DNA of 63,167 nucleotides from Candidatus Aminicenantota bacterium (lineage in GTDB: Bacteria > Acidobacteriota > Aminicenantia > Aminicenantales > CALLJL01), in assembly GCA_026416195.1 (NCBI GenBank), contig JAOAFQ010000183.1, forward strand, positions 1 to 63,167, read 5' to 3'. The notes beneath the pieces are model-generated. The model ran no database searches, had not been told where the DNA came from, and saw only the letters and a list, made by a program, of their open reading frames with translations. Position 1 is the first letter of the stretch; every line of letters begins with the position of its first letter. A program made the position numbers and the translations under genes. This document shows, piece by piece, positions 8,903-17,716 of the stretch.

Positions 8903-10183
8903 TCAGTATTCCCCAAAACGAGGGTTGACCACATTACTAAAAATTGAACCAAAGCTGTAATTTAGAGTCACAGAGAGAGAATATTCATAACTCGTCTCCA
9001 ATTGAGTCCGTCGCAGAAGAACCTCTTCCAATGTAGCTTCGCCTCGCCTAAGAGAAAGCTGATCGCGGACTCGATCATAATAGCCATTAAGACCTACAGC
9101 CAAGCCTTTAAACAAGCGCAGATAAAGGCGACTTGAAAGCCTTAATCGGTTCTTGCTGAAATCATGAAAATAATGGGATCCCCGGATACTAGCCTCCCAG
9201 GAACCCCAAGGTTCTTTTAACTCTAAAGTGGCGGTCAGAGATTGACTCCATAAATTTTCAGCTGTTTTAAAATAAATCGTCTCCTCTCGATAACTAACAG
9301 CATTAAAGCCAATTCGATAGAGAAAACGAAGTTCACGACGGGTAGATTCAGAATAGGGAAAGACATTATATTCGATAGCTGGCGCGGGATTAAGGCTAAA
9401 TTTAATATTATTATAAACCGAGGAAGACATATTTAAATAACCACCAACTGACCAATGGTCACTTAGGCTTTTAACCACAAGGCCTGAAAAACTTTCCGAT
9501 TCGGTTGAACTTATTATAGTTTTATCTGAATAAAGATATCGCCGCTCTTCAAAATTAGCATTGAAACCAAGGCGGATTTTGAACTCAGGGGTAACCCGAT
9601 TGGCTGAAAGATTGGCGTTGATTGAGCTTGCTTTTCTTTTTGATTCGCCGTCAAAACGACCGCCCAAACTTAGGCCGAAAACCCAGAAATTCCAGGAATC
9701 GGTCACTATAGTTGGAGGTAAAACTTGACGAAAAGAAATAGAACATTGCTCGGCTAGAGGAGTTGGGGCTAAATAGGGCATCAAGCCCATTTTGAGAATT
9801 CGAGTATAACCAGCTCTAATTTCTTCTTCAGTCTTCGTCTTGTCAGAAACATAAGTTAAAACATTTTGACATTTCGAATGACTACCTTGACCAATAAAAG
9901 TTAAAGTATATTCCGTTCCTCCACTTCCAGTCAGCTGGGTTGTAACTAAGATGTGAACATCAGCCTCTTTTGGGTCCCGAACAAAATTTACAAATGGGAT
10001 TTCAGTTTTTATATAATTAACATCGCAGCGGATGCAATCAAGAAAAACCCGCGGGGCTTTATCCCTTAAATCCTGAAGAGACCTAGTTTCAGTTGAATTA
10101 ATAGCCAGAGCCTTCAGCTTTGGCCAGAGAAATAAAAGTATCAAAAGCCACCAAAAAAGTTGCCTATATCTTGGTTGATTCAT
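8903..10183 (-). CDS. Predicted outer-membrane beta-barrel protein of unknown function
   Basis: This 426-residue protein has a signal peptide (about 1-28). The N-terminal domain (about 40-150) contains RVFLDCIRCDVNYI, a CxxC pair, then EIPFVNFVRDPKEADVHILVT, and a TGSGGTEYTLTFIGQ stretch. A similar module is seen in hypothetical outer-membrane proteins of Bacteroidetes and relatives. Residues 165-426 alternate polar and hydrophobic residues with many aromatic positions and end in a strand-like segment, the pattern of a transmembrane beta-barrel of perhaps 12 strands. It reads towards the M14 pair and is preceded by a GAGGTGAT ribosome site. Function unknown; a porin-like or assembly role is only a guess. 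Confidence 0.65.
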   Translation of the reverse strand: MNQPRYRQLFWWLLILLFLWPKLKALAINSTETRSLQDLRDKAPRVFLDCIRCDVNYIKTEIPFVNFVRDPKEADVHILVTTQLTGSGGTEYTLTFIGQGSHSKCQNVLTYVSDKTKTEEEIRAGYTRILKMGLMPYLAPTPLAEQCSISFRQVLPPTIVTDSWNFWVFGLSLGGRFDGESKRKASSINANLSANRVTPEFKIRLGFNANFEERRYLYSDKTIISSTESESFSGLVVKSLSDHWSVGGYLNMSSSVYNNIKFSLNPAPAIEYNVFPYSESTRRELRFLYRIGFNAVSYREETIYFKTAENLWSQSLTATLELKEPWGSWEASIRGSHYFHDFSKNRLRLSSRLYLRLFKGLAVGLNGYYDRVRDQLSLRRGEATLEEVLLRRTQLETSYEYSLSVTLNYSFGSIFSNVVNPRFGEY

Positions 10184-10334
10184 CTCTCTTTATCACCTCG
10201 TTCCACTGCTTCAATTTTTGTCTTATTTTAAAATTTAATCTTTTTAAGATTTAAAAAATTAAAAAATTTTACCTTCTTAAAAATAAAGGCTAATAATAAA
10301 ATAATGTTTTAATTTCTGTCAAAAAATTATGAAT

Positions 10335-11237
10335 TCAGCTAGCCGCGGCTAAGGCAATTAAAACTCTCAACAGCTTAAACCCCTCAAGATAATCTTTGGT
10401 TTGAAATTTAAGGGTTCTGGGTTCAATTCTTTTTACCAGGGGAATCAGAGCCCCGAGCTCGGCCTGATTACTATTATGAAGTTGCAATTCGAAATCATAA
10501 GGGGGGGAAGGTAAAAATGGCTTAAATTCAGAAATTTTCTTGACCGCATCTCGAGCACCTTCAATTAATTTTTTTAAAACTAATTCACGAGGCAGCATCC
10601 GAGCCGCATACCGACCAACGCCTTCCTTGACAGTTACCGTTACTAATTTTTCGCCTAAAATAGACTTAGCCTGCCGACAAGTTTCGGCATCACCCGTAAG
10701 CATAATAACTGGAACGCGATAATAACCGGCAATAGCCGCATTAATTCCCAATTCAGGCATTTCCTGACCGTTAATTTTAATCGCGTAAACGGCAGCGCCA
10801 GAAATCGTATGATCAAGGATCGAAGCATAAGAACCAGCTCGAGCATGATAGCCAACAAAAATTACTCCACTGAAGGACTCATCGATACCTTCCATCATCG
10901 AAAGAGGTTTGGGTGAGCCAGAGATTAAAGTGACTTTAGGATTCAATTCATGGGCTGGAATATTTCTCATGCTCCCATGGGAATCATTAACCACAATTTC
11001 CTGAACTCCAGCTTCAAGTAAACCATTAATAACCGCATTAACATCCTCAACCATCCAGCGTCGACCAGCAGCATATTCAGGAGAATCGGCAGAAACTTGA
11101 TTGCCATGAACAACACCCCAAATCCCTTCCATATCAACTGAAAGGTAGATTTTAACCGGCTTGGTTTGGGCTATAAGAGAAGGCAAAAGGAGAGACAATA
11201 CACCTGTTACTAATAAAATGAAAAAAATCTTTTTCAT
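10335..11237 (-). CDS. dppA: Secreted M55 family D-aminopeptidase (DppA-like)
   Basis: This 300-residue protein has a signal peptide (1-23). The mature part begins with KIYLSVDMEGIWGVV; the Asp and Glu of DMEG are metal ligands in Bacillus DppA. Further ligand-type motifs are NDSHGSMRN and GYHARAG, and the decamer-forming M55 fold is covered to the end. Characterised members release D-amino acids from short D-amino-acid peptides, for instance from peptidoglycan. Export is unusual, because Bacillus DppA is cytosolic, and it points to periplasmic turnover of D-peptides. A GGGAGGT ribosome site precedes the ATG. It is alone between the membrane-protein gene (about 150 bases downstream) and rpoD, and no promoter was clear. 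Confidence 0.85.
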   Translation of the reverse strand: MKKIFFILLVTGVLSLLLPSLIAQTKPVKIYLSVDMEGIWGVVHGNQVSADSPEYAAGRRWMVEDVNAVINGLLEAGVQEIVVNDSHGSMRNIPAHELNPKVTLISGSPKPLSMMEGIDESFSGVIFVGYHARAGSYASILDHTISGAAVYAIKINGQEMPELGINAAIAGYYRVPVIMLTGDAETCRQAKSILGEKLVTVTVKEGVGRYAARMLPRELVLKKLIEGARDAVKKISEFKPFLPSPPYDFELQLHNSNQAELGALIPLVKRIEPRTLKFQTKDYLEGFKLLRVLIALAAAS

Positions 11238-11378
11238 TGACTAAACCTCCCTTTGAAGAATCTTCCTCTTTTCTAAAGTAAAAGAATCGGGGCTGTCAAG
11301 GAATTTGATCAATTGAAGAGAAAAATTTGGGAAGTTTTGTTTCTGATAACGAAGAGAAGTTTGGAAAATCAAAAAACC

Positions 11379-12914
11379 TTACTTAACGAAACTACCAAGT
11401 TTAGCATTTTGATTGAGTTCACGAAGCTTTCTTAAGGCTTTAGCTTCAATCTGACGGATACGTTCACGAGTTAATTTAAAATGCTGTCCAACTTCCTCTA
11501 AAGTATACTCTCGGCCACCATCAAGACCAAATCTCATCCTTAAAACCTCAGCCTCTCTTTCGGTTAAGGTATTTAGGGCTTCAAGAATTTGCTCTTTCAA
11601 ACTGCTCTGAATAGCCAGATCAGCCGGTGAAGGAATGCTTTTATCTTGAATAAAATCACGAAGAAAGCTTTCTTCATCATCATTAATGGGTACATCAAGC
11701 GAAACTGATTCTTGGGTAAGACGAATAATTTCTCTTATTTTATCTACAGGCTTTCTCATCTTTCGAGCCAGCTCTTCAACAGTTGGTTCCCGTCCCTTTT
11801 CTCTTTGAATCTCTTGAGCGATCTTTCGCATTTTGCTCAAGATTTCTGCCATATGGACTGGAATTCGAATGGTTCGGCCTTGATCAGCAATGGCTCGGGT
11901 AATCGCCTGCTTGATCCACCAGGTAGCATAAGTTGAAAATTTATGACCCCGACGATAATCAAACTTTTCAGCCGCTCTCATCAAACCAATATTACCTTCT
12001 TGAATAAGATCAAGAAATTTTACCCCATGATTAGTATATTTTTTAGCAATAGATACGACTAAACGAAGATTGGCCTCAATTAAATCATTGCGGGCTTGAT
12101 CTCGAATTTTCCGACCTTCATTTAATTGCTTCAGAATGACCTTGCCAGCTTTAAACGAAACTCCTAATTTATCTTTTATTTCTCGGAGCTCTTGCCTTAT
12201 TTCTTTTATTCTGGTTTCAATGGTTTCCTTTCTTTCCGCTGAAATTCGACCTGCTATTTCCTTATTCAATTCTTCAAGGTCGGCTTCCAGTTCAATGAGT
12301 TGCTTTAAAGCTTGTCTTACAGTTTCATAGAGTCTCTCTTTAAAAAAAGTAGAGAAAGCCAGACTCCGAAAAAGATGGATTATTTCAATCACAAGACGGC
12401 CTCTTTTCCATCGATTGACCCGACTTTGGGGAATCTTTTCAAGACGGTTAAGAAGACCTCTTAATTTTCTAATTTGATTGAGTTGGTTTTCATATCTCTT
12501 TTCAAGATTAGTCCGATCAATCTCTGCAGATTGATCAAAAACATCCCCCAAGCTTTCCGGCATTTTTTGCATCTTCTCTTCGAGCTTAAGAATTTCTTCG
12601 AAAAATAATTTAGTCTTAGTTACTGCCTTAAGGATGATCTTTTCGCCCCGTTCCATCTGCTTGGCTAGGGCAATCTCTTTTTCCCTAGTCAGCAGAGGTA
12701 CTCGACCCATGTCGCGGAAATAAAGGCGAAGAGGATCATTAGAAGTTTCAGCTTCAATTTCTGTTTCAACTAATTCAGTCGGTTCCTCAGATAGAACCAA
12801 TAAATTTTCCTCCTTAACTACTTCATCTAGGAGGCGACGGGGCTCAGTCTGCCCTTCAACTACCTCTTCTAATTCATCTTCAAAGTCATCAAATAAGCGA
12901 AACCCTGATTTCAT
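11379..12914 (-). CDS. rpoD: RNA polymerase primary sigma factor (sigma-70/RpoD)
   Basis: This 511-residue protein carries sigma region 1.2 ([21 protein letters not shown], about 80-100), a non-conserved helical insert (about 110-270), region 2 ([51 protein letters not shown]), region 3 and region 4 ([12 protein letters not shown], then a helix-turn-helix [22 protein letters not shown]). That set is the full signature of the essential housekeeping sigma factor. A typical region 1.1 is not recognised; instead the first 75 residues are acidic. It is a single gene with its own promoter (extended -10 at 12948-12956) and a purine-rich ribosome site. The dnaG gene that often precedes rpoD is absent here. 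Confidence 0.95.
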   Translation of the reverse strand: MKSGFRLFDDFEDELEEVVEGQTEPRRLLDEVVKEENLLVLSEEPTELVETEIEAETSNDPLRLYFRDMGRVPLLTREKEIALAKQMERGEKIILKAVTKTKLFFEEILKLEEKMQKMPESLGDVFDQSAEIDRTNLEKRYENQLNQIRKLRGLLNRLEKIPQSRVNRWKRGRLVIEIIHLFRSLAFSTFFKERLYETVRQALKQLIELEADLEELNKEIAGRISAERKETIETRIKEIRQELREIKDKLGVSFKAGKVILKQLNEGRKIRDQARNDLIEANLRLVVSIAKKYTNHGVKFLDLIQEGNIGLMRAAEKFDYRRGHKFSTYATWWIKQAITRAIADQGRTIRIPVHMAEILSKMRKIAQEIQREKGREPTVEELARKMRKPVDKIREIIRLTQESVSLDVPINDDEESFLRDFIQDKSIPSPADLAIQSSLKEQILEALNTLTEREAEVLRMRFGLDGGREYTLEEVGQHFKLTRERIRQIEAKALRKLRELNQNAKLGSFVK

Positions 12915-12947
12915 CTCCCCACAACCTCTTTAAAAATTTTATTTATT

Positions 12948-12956
12948 ATTTTACCA
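12948..12956 (-). promoter_or_regulatory. Candidate extended -10 promoter of rpoD
   Basis: On the minus strand the sequence reads TATGGTAAAATAATAA; TGG plus TAAAAT (12956-12948) is an extended -10. The predicted start is near 12941, about 27 bases before the rpoD ATG. No good -35 is present, which an extended -10 can tolerate. The same core occurs upstream of carA (TGCTAAAATAA). Confidence 0.5.
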
Positions 12957-12979
12957 TATTTTCCCAAGAAAAAGCTATT

Positions 12980-15310
12980 TTAAAGGCGAACAAATTTTGC
13001 CAAAAAACGAAGAGCCTCATCGACCCGTCGAAAAAGAGGTAGGCCATTTTTTTCTAAATAATCAGCTAGGGGATCATAAATAGCTCCAGCATCAAGACTA
13101 ACCACAAAGGGCTTTGGATTCTGATGAAAAAGTTGGACAAGCTTAGAGGCTAAAGTCGAGGGCTGATGAAAATCTTCACCTTGGTCAGGAGCAACTAATG
13201 TCTTTAAAGCTGGGGTCATGGGAACAGGCGAGACGACAACACAATCAACGCCTGGGTCTTCCAGAACGGCCTCGACGCAGGCAGCAAAAGCTAAATCATC
13301 AGCGACAGGTGTAAGATCAAGGGGATTGCGAATATCCTGGAGACGGTCGATCCCTAGAGGAGCAAGAGCTGCTTGAAGCCGGTCTCTTGTCTTTTGAGAC
13401 CATCGGGCTAGCTTTAAAACTCCATCGGGCATAATATGATCAGCCATAATGACACATTCAAAGCCAGCGTTACTTAAAAAACCTACTCTTGCCCCTCTTG
13501 ATTTTTTGTTTATTAAAGAAAAAAGGGCTTTCATTCCATTTTCAAATTCAGATAGAGTCTCAGCCACATAAACGCCTTGTTGGCTGATAAGGCTTTTAAA
13601 AATTTCATAGTCGCCAGCAACGGAAGCTGTATGAGATGTCGTGGCCAATTTTCCCTGCGGAGTTCGTCCTCCCTTATAAACAATGATCCTTGATCCAGCT
13701 TTAATCAATTTCGATGAAGCGCGAGCCAAAACAAGACCATCTCCTTCCCTTAAGCCTTCAAGATAAAGGGCATAAAGCTTCGGTCGTTGATCTTCGTTTC
13801 GGGCAAAATAATCAAGATAATCAGCCACAGTTAAATCAATTTGATTACCAATGGAAATGGCCATTTCTGGGGCTAACCATGGCGATTTATTTAGACGAGT
13901 GATCATAAAAGCGCCGCTTTGAGAAATGAAAATAAGTCCGGGTTTTCCTTCTCGCGGTCGAGGGAACTTATATTCAGGGATAAAAGTAGTATCATAGCGA
14001 CCTGGACGAGAAATTATTCCAAGACAGTTAGCCCCGTTAATAATTGGAGCGAAAGAATTTTCTCTTCTTGCTTTCTCTATTAACTCTCTAATTCTTTTTT
14101 CCTCGTTTTCAGTTCCTTTCTTTTCTCCAAGCCCACCAGCAATAATAATCATAGATTTGGCTTTTTTCTCTATAATCAAACTTTCTAAACAACTGTAAAC
14201 ATGTTCAGCCGGCAAGGCATAGACAAAAAGATCTACAGTTTCAGGAAGATCGGCCACCGAAGGAAAACAACGACAGCTTTCTATGGTTTCAGAACCCGGC
14301 TTTACAATATAGACCTTTTCTGGAGGAAAACCTTCTTTAAGAATATTATTAAGGATGATATGACCAAGATTCATTTTTTCAGAAACCCCAATTAGACCAA
14401 TAGATTCAGGGAAAAGGAGAAACTTCAACGCTTCGGCCGGTGGTCTTAATCTTTTAACTTTTTCCTGAGAAAAACGAGCCAGGCCATCAAGGGGAATGAA
14501 CTCGCCAGAAGAAATAACAACGGGATTGGCCTCAAGTTCTTCAAGAACATACCCTTGACCGGGAGCAAAGATTGAAAAATTTTTAGCTAAGCCAGCTAAC
14601 TTTTTAATCACTTCAATTAGGCGGCTAACCTCAATAACCGGGGCTCCGCCTCTAGGGCCTTGAACTAGCTTTTCATAGAAGGCTAAAGTTGAAAGCTGGG
14701 CTAGCAATTTCTTTTGACCCCTAAAAGAGGGTGAAAAAAAGCCTAAAGCCTGACCTTCTCGCAGACGTGGAACAAGATAGTCGACATCGGTTCCACCAAA
14801 ACCCAGAGTTATTATTGGTCCGAAATCTCTAGTTTGTTTAAGGCCTAAAAGTAATTCCTCACCTAAACCAATTTTTTTAAATTTAATTTTTTCAACAATC
14901 AAAAAACCTTTAATCGAATCTCTAACTTTTTTTGAATCAAAATCGCTTTTTTCTCGATCAACTATCCCTTTTCTCTGGGCCCAATCAAGCCACTTAAAAG
15001 GAATTTCTTCTAACATAATAGCTAGATTCTCCCTAATTTCTTTTATTTCATTAGCCACAAAACGAACCCCACCTACATCTGTTTTGTGAGGAATAAGAGG
15101 AGAAACTACTTTTATAACCACCTCTTCACTTTTTAACTTCTTAAGTTCTTCAACTTCAAGTTTCCTTTCTTTAGAAAGAAAAATAAAGTTCGGAACTTTT
15201 AAACCAATTTGTTTAAAAAGAAAATAGACTTCAGGTTCAAGCAAATGAGAACGGCCCTCTTTTTCAGCCCTACTTAATAAGTCATTGATAGATTGATAGG
15301 CTTTTTTCAT
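12980..15310 (-). CDS. Acyl-CoA synthetase (ADP-forming), fused beta-alpha subunits
   Basis: This 776-residue protein joins the two halves of an ADP-forming acetate/acyl-CoA ligase. Residues 1-285 form the ATP-grasp beta part (VIKVVSPLIPHKTDVGG; TLGFGGTDVDYLVP). Residues 295-440 form the CoA-binding Rossmann domain (SIGLIGVSEKMNLG), and 455-776 the ligase domains; His560 in TTSHTASVAG is probably the phosphorylated histidine. The order beta-alpha is the reverse of the alpha-beta order common in fused bacterial enzymes. The reaction turns acyl-CoA + ADP + phosphate into acid + CoA + ATP. It follows iorB by 76 bases on the same strand, so it should harvest ATP from the arylacetyl-CoA made by IorAB, as in Pyrococcus. 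Confidence 0.9.
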   Translation of the reverse strand: MKKAYQSINDLLSRAEKEGRSHLLEPEVYFLFKQIGLKVPNFIFLSKERKLEVEELKKLKSEEVVIKVVSPLIPHKTDVGGVRFVANEIKEIRENLAIMLEEIPFKWLDWAQRKGIVDREKSDFDSKKVRDSIKGFLIVEKIKFKKIGLGEELLLGLKQTRDFGPIITLGFGGTDVDYLVPRLREGQALGFFSPSFRGQKKLLAQLSTLAFYEKLVQGPRGGAPVIEVSRLIEVIKKLAGLAKNFSIFAPGQGYVLEELEANPVVISSGEFIPLDGLARFSQEKVKRLRPPAEALKFLLFPESIGLIGVSEKMNLGHIILNNILKEGFPPEKVYIVKPGSETIESCRCFPSVADLPETVDLFVYALPAEHVYSCLESLIIEKKAKSMIIIAGGLGEKKGTENEEKRIRELIEKARRENSFAPIINGANCLGIISRPGRYDTTFIPEYKFPRPREGKPGLIFISQSGAFMITRLNKSPWLAPEMAISIGNQIDLTVADYLDYFARNEDQRPKLYALYLEGLREGDGLVLARASSKLIKAGSRIIVYKGGRTPQGKLATTSHTASVAGDYEIFKSLISQQGVYVAETLSEFENGMKALFSLINKKSRGARVGFLSNAGFECVIMADHIMPDGVLKLARWSQKTRDRLQAALAPLGIDRLQDIRNPLDLTPVADDLAFAACVEAVLEDPGVDCVVVSPVPMTPALKTLVAPDQGEDFHQPSTLASKLVQLFHQNPKPFVVSLDAGAIYDPLADYLEKNGLPLFRRVDEALRFLAKFVRL

Positions 15311-15386
15311 TTTTCCTCTCCTCAGGCCAACTTTTAAAAAAAGAATTATCCAATCAAAGAAGCTTTTCTTGAATTCTTAAATCTCG

Positions 15387-15974
15387 TCACTCCCAGGATT
15401 GCTTCAAGGCCACCTGCCGACCAAGTTCAAAAGCCCTCAAATTAAGGGCCACCATTTTTTCATCCCTAGATTCAAAGAATTCTTTTAGAGCCCTTTTAAG
15501 ATTTTCCGACTCGAGGGGAAGAAAAGGAGAAGCCGCTCCTAACATTACCATATTTTGAGCTCGACTAGAGCCAGCTTCTCTAGCCAACTTATCGGCCTCG
15601 ACAAGAAGATGAAACTTAACTTTCTTAATAGCTTCTAAAATAGCCTCAAGAGGTGGATAATCGGGAATATTAACATAGGGAACAGAATTCGTAATAACTC
15701 TTCCTTGAGAATCAAGGTATTCAAGATACCGAAGAGCTTCAAGAGGCTCAACAGATAAAATAAGATCACACTTACCGCGAGGAATAAGATCACTATAAAT
15801 TGGGCCATCAGCCAGACGGAGGTGAGATTGAACTGCCCCGCCGCGTTGAGCCATCCCATGAACTTCAGTTTGCTTGAAATTCAAGCCCTGAAGTAATGCT
15901 GCCCGGTCTATAATAAAGGCAATCGAAAGAATTCCCTGGCCACCGACCCCAGCAAGAATTAGATCATATTTCAT
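15387..15974 (-). CDS. iorB: Indolepyruvate oxidoreductase beta subunit
   Basis: This 195-residue protein is the gamma-type domain of 2-oxoacid:acceptor oxidoreductases: it opens with LILAGVGGQGILSIAFI and carries EVHGMAQRGGAVQSHLRL, both characteristic of IorB. The length is normal for the family. It pairs with IorA to oxidise indolepyruvate and other aryl pyruvates (from aromatic amino acids) to arylacetyl-CoA. The ATG overlaps the iorA stop codon in ATGA (15971-15974), a sign of translational coupling and equal stoichiometry. The partner electron carrier is not encoded nearby. Confidence 0.93.
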   Translation of the reverse strand: MKYDLILAGVGGQGILSIAFIIDRAALLQGLNFKQTEVHGMAQRGGAVQSHLRLADGPIYSDLIPRGKCDLILSVEPLEALRYLEYLDSQGRVITNSVPYVNIPDYPPLEAILEAIKKVKFHLLVEADKLAREAGSSRAQNMVMLGAASPFLPLESENLKRALKEFFESRDEKMVALNLRAFELGRQVALKQSWE

Positions 15975-17569
15975 TCCTGGCCTCGTTTCTTTTTTCTAGC
16001 TTCTTGAAGGCATTCCCTCACCGCTACAATAACCGAAAGTCCAGGATAATTAATTTCTTCTCTTATTATTTCCGCATTTTTGGTTAGATTCCGAGGCAAA
16101 GGTTCGATTACCCTAAGATGCTCTCGTTTCACTCCTAATCCTTCAATCATTTTTAATAAGAAATTGCCTGAAGCGTAACTTTTCTGCCCACCAGTCATAG
16201 CTACAGTTCCATTATCGAGGATAATCACCGTCATTCTAGAATTTGATCTGGCCGCTTCAAGAAGGGGGGTTAAGCCTGAATGGCCAAAGGTAGAATCTCC
16301 AATAACAGCCACTGAAGGATGCTGGCCCACGTCTGCTGCTCCTTTAGCCATTCCAATGCTAGCACCCATGCAAACACAAGTGTCGATTGAAGAATAAGGA
16401 GGAAAGTAACCAAGGGTGTAACAACCAATATCGCTAAAAACGATAGCTTGAGGAAACTCCTTCAGAGCTTCTTTTAAAGCTAAAAAAGTATCTGCGTGAG
16501 GACAACCCGGACAAAGTTGTGGCGGACGAGCGGCTAAAGGTAAAGGTTTTTTCTGTTCCCTAATAAACAGCGGAAGGCCAAGGGCTTGACGAACAATATC
16601 GGGGGTAAGCTCTCCTGAAAGAGGAAGATCGCCGCTTAACTTACCTTTAATTTTCTTGCCGGGAAGGCCAATAATTCCTTTTAAAGTACTTTCGATAAAA
16701 GGATAACCTTCTTCGATGATTAAAAGAGTTTCCACTTTTTCAATGATTTTTCGGAAAAGCTTTTCAGGCAGAGGATAGGTTGAAACCTTCAAATAAGAAG
16801 GCTGCGGCTTTATTTCAGGTAAATTTTCTAAAACATAATTAGCGGCAATTCCAGCAGCCACAATGCCTAAAGAAGAATTCTCTGGAGATAATTCAAGCCG
16901 GTTAAAGGGAGATTCTTCTGAAAAATGTTTCAATTCAGCCTGTTTATTAAGAACAACTTCAAATCGACGCCGTGCATTTATGGGTAATAAGGTCCAATGA
17001 CTTTTTTCTCCAACCTGTCTAGCTTGACCTTTCACCGGTTCACGCGGAACGAGATAAGAACGGCTATGTGCTAAGCGAGTAACGAGACGAATCATCACGG
17101 GAAGCCCAATAGCCTCAGAAAGCTCAAAGGCTTGCCTGGTCATTTCATAGGCTTCTTGATGGGACGAGGGTTCATAGCAAAAAATTCGAGCAAAATGAGC
17201 ATAGAAACGGCTATCTTGCTCATTCTGAGAACTATGCATCCCCGGATCATCGGCCACAACTACCACTAAACCTCCATTGGCTCCAGTTAAGCTAGAGTTA
17301 ATAAAAGGGTCGGCAGCGACATTAAGTCCGACATGTTTCATGGAAACCAAAGCTCTTTTTCCCGCATAGGAAACCCCCAAAGCTGCCTCATAAGCTACCT
17401 TCTCATTAACAGACCAAGTAGCGATGAACCTTTTTTCCTTTGATTCTCTTATTAAGAATTCCATGATTTCAGAGGCTGGGGTTCCCGGATAAGAATATGC
17501 TGCTGCTAAGCCAGCATGGATAGCTCCTAAGGCAACAGCCTCATCACCCAGAACAACCATCTTTTCCAT
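15971..17569 (-). CDS. iorA: Indolepyruvate oxidoreductase alpha subunit lacking the ferredoxin domain
   Basis: This 532-residue subunit contains the pyrimidine-binding part (YSYPGTPASEIMEFL, 26-40; HVGLNVAADPF) and the TPP-binding part (CPGCPHAD, 353-360; IGDSTFGHSGLTPLLEAARS; LDNGTVAMTGGQ). Archaeal and most bacterial IorA proteins extend beyond 600 residues with a C-terminal 2x[4Fe-4S] ferredoxin domain. Here the protein stops soon after the Cys520 that aligns just before that domain, and no cysteine-rich segment follows. Because iorB begins inside the stop codon, the domain is truly absent from the locus and not lost by a frameshift. Electron transfer would need a separate ferredoxin or another route. 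Ribosome site GGGAGTGAGG. Confidence 0.92.
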   Translation of the reverse strand: MEKMVVLGDEAVALGAIHAGLAAAYSYPGTPASEIMEFLIRESKEKRFIATWSVNEKVAYEAALGVSYAGKRALVSMKHVGLNVAADPFINSSLTGANGGLVVVVADDPGMHSSQNEQDSRFYAHFARIFCYEPSSHQEAYEMTRQAFELSEAIGLPVMIRLVTRLAHSRSYLVPREPVKGQARQVGEKSHWTLLPINARRRFEVVLNKQAELKHFSEESPFNRLELSPENSSLGIVAAGIAANYVLENLPEIKPQPSYLKVSTYPLPEKLFRKIIEKVETLLIIEEGYPFIESTLKGIIGLPGKKIKGKLSGDLPLSGELTPDIVRQALGLPLFIREQKKPLPLAARPPQLCPGCPHADTFLALKEALKEFPQAIVFSDIGCYTLGYFPPYSSIDTCVCMGASIGMAKGAADVGQHPSVAVIGDSTFGHSGLTPLLEAARSNSRMTVIILDNGTVAMTGGQKSYASGNFLLKMIEGLGVKREHLRVIEPLPRNLTKNAEIIREEINYPGLSVIVAVRECLQEARKKKRGQE

Positions 17570-17651
17570 CGAACCTCACTCCCTTCGGCCATGGAGTAAG
17601 GACTCTTAAGAATAGCCCTTCTATTATTTAAGTGTCAAGCTTTGGTCTTCA

Positions 17652-17681
17652 TTGACAAGGCTTCGTAGCTTTTGATATAGA
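17652..17681 (+). promoter_or_regulatory. Candidate promoter of the PAS-GGDEF gene
   Basis: A perfect TTGACA (17652-17657) is followed after 18 bases by TATAGA (17676-17681), preceded by TGA to make an extended -10. The start would be near 17688, about 29 bases upstream of the ATG, with AAAGGGG (17697-17703) as the ribosome site. Confidence 0.55.
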
Positions 17682-17716
17682 AAAAGCGAATCATCTAAAG
17701 GGGTAATGAACTAAAA

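Noticed and set aside
15971-16010. Frameshift hiding the ferredoxin domain of IorA
   Set aside because: iorB starts inside the iorA stop codon and its own sequence is complete, leaving no DNA for the missing domain.
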